Part shown: piece after piece, positions 6,763 to 9,114 of the stretch | Numbering within the stretch: position 1 is the first letter of the stretch | How the letters are laid out: every line of letters begins with the position of its first letter | Origin: Gammaproteobacteria bacterium | GTDB taxonomy: Bacteria; Pseudomonadota; Gammaproteobacteria; Steroidobacterales; Woeseiaceae | Length of the DNA stretch: 9,114 nucleotides | Assembly: GCA_029881015.1 (NCBI GenBank) | Contig: JAOUNK010000119.1 | Location: 1-9,114 of the forward strand | Direction of reading: 5' to 3' | Made by a program: the position numbers and the translations under genes | Notes under the pieces: model-generated | Told to the model about the DNA's origin: nothing | The model's input: the letters and a program-made list of their open reading frames with translations, nothing else | The model's database searches: none

Positions 6763-8045
6763 GCCGCCTCGTTACCGCAATGATGTTCCTCGCCTTTGCC
6801 TTGCCGGTTTATGCGCAGACAACCGCAATAGTCGGCGGCAAGGTACACACGATTGGCCCGCAGGGTACGATCGAGAATGGCACGGTGTTGATCGTCGACG
6901 GGCGCATCGCGGCTGTCGGCGCAGACGTCGAGGTTCCAGCCGATGCGCAGACGATCGATGCCGGCGGCAAGATTGTCACGCCGGGTTTGTTCTCACCCTT
7001 CGGCCGGCTCGGCCTCGTCGAGGTCAGCTCGTCCGCAGGTCCGACCGACTATGCGCAGCGCGGCGCGCAATTCACGGCCGGGTTCGACATTGCCGATGCC
7101 TACAACCCGCGTTCAACACTCATCGCCATAAACCGCATCGAAGGCGTGACGCGCGCCGTTGTGGCGCCTTCCCCCGGCTTCCCGGACGAGACGGGCAGTG
7201 GTCATGTCCTCGCGGGACTTGCGGCGATCGTCAATCTCGGTGATGACAACGTCCTCGACCAGCGTGCCGCGGCCATGGTCGTCCAACTCGGCGAGGGTGG
7301 CGCAATGCTCTCCGGCGGCACCCGCACTGCCGCGTGGCTCACCCTGCGCAACTCGCTGAACGAGGCACTCGACTATCGCGAACACAAAGGCGACTTCGAG
7401 CGCGGCATGCGTCGCGCTTACCTGCACAGCATGACCGACCTCGAAGCGCTGCAAGGTGTCATCAACGGCAACACGCCGATGATCGTGAGCATCGACCGTG
7501 CCAGTGACATCGAGGTGCTCATCGGCCTCGTACGCGAGTACGGCATCAGCGCCATCATCATCGGCGGCTCCGAGGCCTGGATGGTTGCGGACAAGCTGGC
7601 AGCCGCTCGCATTCCCGTCATCGTAGGGCCGACAGCGAATCTTCCTGGCAGCTTCGATCACATCAATGCGCGCCTCGGCACCGCATCGATACTTGTAAAA
7701 GCAGGCGTCAAGGTCGCCATCGCGGACTCGGACGCGCAAACGCACAATGCGCGCAACATCACGCAGTCGGCAGGCAACGCTGTTGCTTTCGGTCTCGACT
7801 GGGATGCGGCGCTGCGCGCCATCACGCTGACGCCCGCAGAGATCTTTGGCATGGCATCGATGACCGGCAGCCTCGAAACCGGCAAGGCGGCCGACGTGGT
7901 GATCTGGCCTGGCGATCCCCTGGAGCTGACAAACTACCCTGATGCCGTATTTATCAATGGTAAGGCGGTACCGATGGTGAGTCGCCAAACGCTGTTGCGG
8001 GATCGTTACCTGCAAACGGAGAAGCCGCCGGCCTACCGGGACTGA
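6759..8045 (+). CDS. Secreted amidohydrolase-like protein lacking metal ligands
   Basis: A 428-residue amidohydrolase-superfamily homologue with a Sec signal peptide and likely cleavage after P-V-Y-A19. The fold is clear: beta-sandwich strands at about 23-72, K-I-V-T-P-G at 71-76, and a C-terminal G-K-A-A-D-V-V-I-W-P-G-D-P. Compared by eye with the preceding gene, the metal ligands are mostly gone: the H-x-H becomes F81-x-R83 (S-P-F-G-R-L-G), V-H-N-H becomes V-S-I-D at 243-246, and F-H-H becomes I-G-G at 268-270. Only an aspartate near 323-325 (A-D-S-D) remains. It is therefore probably a non-catalytic partner, or uses different chemistry. The start is firm: GGAGG at 6748-6752 sits six bases before the ATG, and the ATG overlaps the upstream stop. 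Unlike its partner it has no lipobox, so it would be soluble in the periplasm unless held by the lipoprotein. Confidence 0.85.
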   Translation: MSRLVTAMMFLAFALPVYAQTTAIVGGKVHTIGPQGTIENGTVLIVDGRIAAVGADVEVPADAQTIDAGGKIVTPGLFSPFGRLGLVEVSSSAGPTDYAQRGAQFTAGFDIADAYNPRSTLIAINRIEGVTRAVVAPSPGFPDETGSGHVLAGLAAIVNLGDDNVLDQRAAAMVVQLGEGGAMLSGGTRTAAWLTLRNSLNEALDYREHKGDFERGMRRAYLHSMTDLEALQGVINGNTPMIVSIDRASDIEVLIGLVREYGISAIIIGGSEAWMVADKLAAARIPVIVGPTANLPGSFDHINARLGTASILVKAGVKVAIADSDAQTHNARNITQSAGNAVAFGLDWDAALRAITLTPAEIFGMASMTGSLETGKAADVVIWPGDPLELTNYPDAVFINGKAVPMVSRQTLLRDRYLQTEKPPAYRD

Positions 8046-8055
8046 AACGAGCGCC
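8046..8055. other. Ten-base gap between convergent genes
   Basis: This is the whole space between the stop of the second amidohydrolase and the stop of the ABC exporter. No hairpin followed by a T-run is visible here or in the adjacent gene ends, so no intrinsic terminator can be called. Confidence 0.6.
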
Positions 8056-9114
8056 TCAAAGTAGCGTTAGTCTGCCCTCGCGGAGCCGATAGACCCGATC
8101 GCACGCTCGCAGTACGGTCGGGCTGTGCGTCACGACGACGCGCGTGATCGGCAGGCGCAGGAGCGTTTGCAGGACTCGTCTTTCGCTCTCCTCGTCGAGA
8201 CCGCTTGTAAATTCGTCGAGCAGCATCAGCGATGGACGACGGTAGAGCGCCCGGGCAAACAGCAGGCGTTGCACTTGCCCGGCGGAGAGCGCCGAGCCGA
8301 GGTCGCCAATCGGGGTCTCGTAGCGCATCGGCAGCGTCTCGATCGTACCTGCAACCGCGGCCAGTTCGGCCGCCCTGCGCACACGTTCATGGTCTGGCGC
8401 GGGATCGAAGAGTGCGATGTTCTGCGCTATGGAGCCCGACACCAGGGCATCGTCGTGGAAGACCGTGGCCATGCTGCGACGCACTGCGGCCAGCGGCCAG
8501 TGAGCGAGCGGTTTGCCATCGAAACAGAGTAGGCCCGACTCGGCTCGCTCGATGCCCGCGAGTATTCTCAGCAAGGTACTCTTGCCACACCCCGAGCCAC
8601 CGCAGATCGCGAGCAACTCGCCCTGGGTGACATCGAGCGAAACACCGTCGAGCACGGCCGACGTCATGCCCGGGTAGGAAAACCTCAGGCCGCCGGCGCG
8701 CACGTTCCCGGCCAGCCTGGCTCGACCGCAGGTATCGCGCTCCAGCTCTTCCACCTCGCTGAAGACGACGTCGGCAAGCCGCTCGAGCGGAACCCGCAGC
8801 AGCTTGTATTCGAAGAGCCTGTTGACGATGCCGCTGGCTCTCGTGACGAACATACCCGTGTACGCGACAAAAGCGGAGATTTCTCCAATGGACATTTCAC
8901 CGCGTTGGACATGCCTCGCGAGCAGGAACACGATACCGATATGCAGGCCCTGGAACAGTGCCTGGCGAATGCTGCCATCGACGATGCCCAGGTTCCCGGC
9001 ACGAATCTGCGTGTTGATTCTGCGCACCAGCAGGTTCTGCCATTCCGTCATTCGACTGGACTCGCCGGCACACAATCTTATCGACTGGATACTGCGTAGT
9101 GACTCGAGCAGGTG
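8056..9114 (-). CDS. CvaB/RaxB-type peptide ABC exporter, C-terminal part
   Basis: The C-terminal 352 residues of an ABC exporter; the frame stays open to the right edge, so the start is outside. The first visible residues, L-L-E-S-L-R-S-I-Q-S-I-R-L, and the later R-M-T-E-W-Q-N-L and A-F-V-A-Y segments are characteristic of colicin V/bacteriocin exporters, which usually carry an N-terminal C39 peptidase that removes a double-glycine leader. The last two transmembrane helices lie at about 45-100. The ATP-binding domain follows: A-loop Y147 (F-S-Y-P), Walker A 172-180 (GGSGCGKST), signature L-S-A-G-Q at 276-280, Walker B with D300 and E301, D-loop S-G-L-D at 304-307 and H-loop H330. Two positions are unusual: the Q-loop glutamine is histidine (H220, V-F-H-D-D), and the signature has Ala for the first Gly. 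Whether a C39 domain is present cannot be seen. It converges on the amidohydrolase operon and appears unrelated to it. Confidence 0.88.
   Translation of the reverse strand, partial: HLLESLRSIQSIRLCAGESSRMTEWQNLLVRRINTQIRAGNLGIVDGSIRQALFQGLHIGIVFLLARHVQRGEMSIGEISAFVAYTGMFVTRASGIVNRLFEYKLLRVPLERLADVVFSEVEELERDTCGRARLAGNVRAGGLRFSYPGMTSAVLDGVSLDVTQGELLAICGGSGCGKSTLLRILAGIERAESGLLCFDGKPLAHWPLAAVRRSMATVFHDDALVSGSIAQNIALFDPAPDHERVRRAAELAAVAGTIETLPMRYETPIGDLGSALSAGQVQRLLFARALYRRPSLMLLDEFTSGLDEESERRVLQTLLRLPITRVVVTHSPTVLRACDRVYRLREGRLTLL

Noticed and set aside
7113..8015. Minus-strand open frame of 300 codons
   Set aside because: It is antisense to the second amidohydrolase, which has a signal peptide and conserved fold motifs; the shadow frame shows only compositional bias.
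8020..8100. Possible bidirectional terminator between the convergent genes
   Set aside because: No stem with a flanking T-run is visible on either strand.
1..9114. Insertion sequences, CRISPR array, tRNA or rRNA genes
   Set aside because: No transposase-like protein, repeated spacer pattern or RNA gene signature was found; the window is almost fully covered by ordinary protein genes.

Overview
The window is about 9.1 kb of GC-rich, tightly packed bacterial DNA. Lipoprotein-type signal peptides, a CvaB/RaxB-like exporter and the gene families present suggest a Gram-negative bacterium, probably a high-GC gammaproteobacterium. That placement is inferred from gene content only; there is no rRNA or other marker. 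No mobile element, CRISPR array, tRNA or rRNA was seen, and no stretch over 100 bp lacks a gene.

Left end (1-702): the first codons of a minus-strand secreted protein, cut by the window edge, face a plus-strand polytopic membrane protein. The latter resembles a ZIP metal transporter whose metal site has lost key residues. The two start codons are only 15 bp apart.

Minus-strand operon (5339 down to 699): a CE1/LpqC-type esterase lipoprotein, a large lipoprotein amidohydrolase with a complete metal site and an unassigned beta-rich N-terminal domain, a BASS-family (bile acid:Na+ symporter) transporter, and a flavin reductase. The genes are joined by an ATGA overlap, a 13-bp gap and an 18-bp gap, so they are very likely co-transcribed and in part translationally coupled. 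A possible logic is that envelope hydrolases cut an ester/amide compound, the transporter imports an organic acid product, and the flavin reductase feeds reduced flavin to an oxygenase encoded elsewhere.

Plus-strand operon (5398-8045): it diverges from the first across 58 bp. It encodes two amidohydrolase-superfamily proteins joined by an ATGA overlap. The first is a lipoprotein with intact metal-binding motifs. The second is a secreted homologue that has lost nearly all of them, so the pair looks like an enzyme plus a pseudoenzyme partner.

Right end (8056-9114): the C-terminal part of a minus-strand ABC exporter of the bacteriocin/peptide (CvaB/RaxB) type, cut by the window edge and convergent with the amidohydrolase pair.

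The most interesting points are the enzyme/pseudoenzyme pair, the esterase-amidohydrolase-transporter-flavin reductase operon, and the ZIP-like protein with an altered metal site. None can be called a proven new system from sequence alone.
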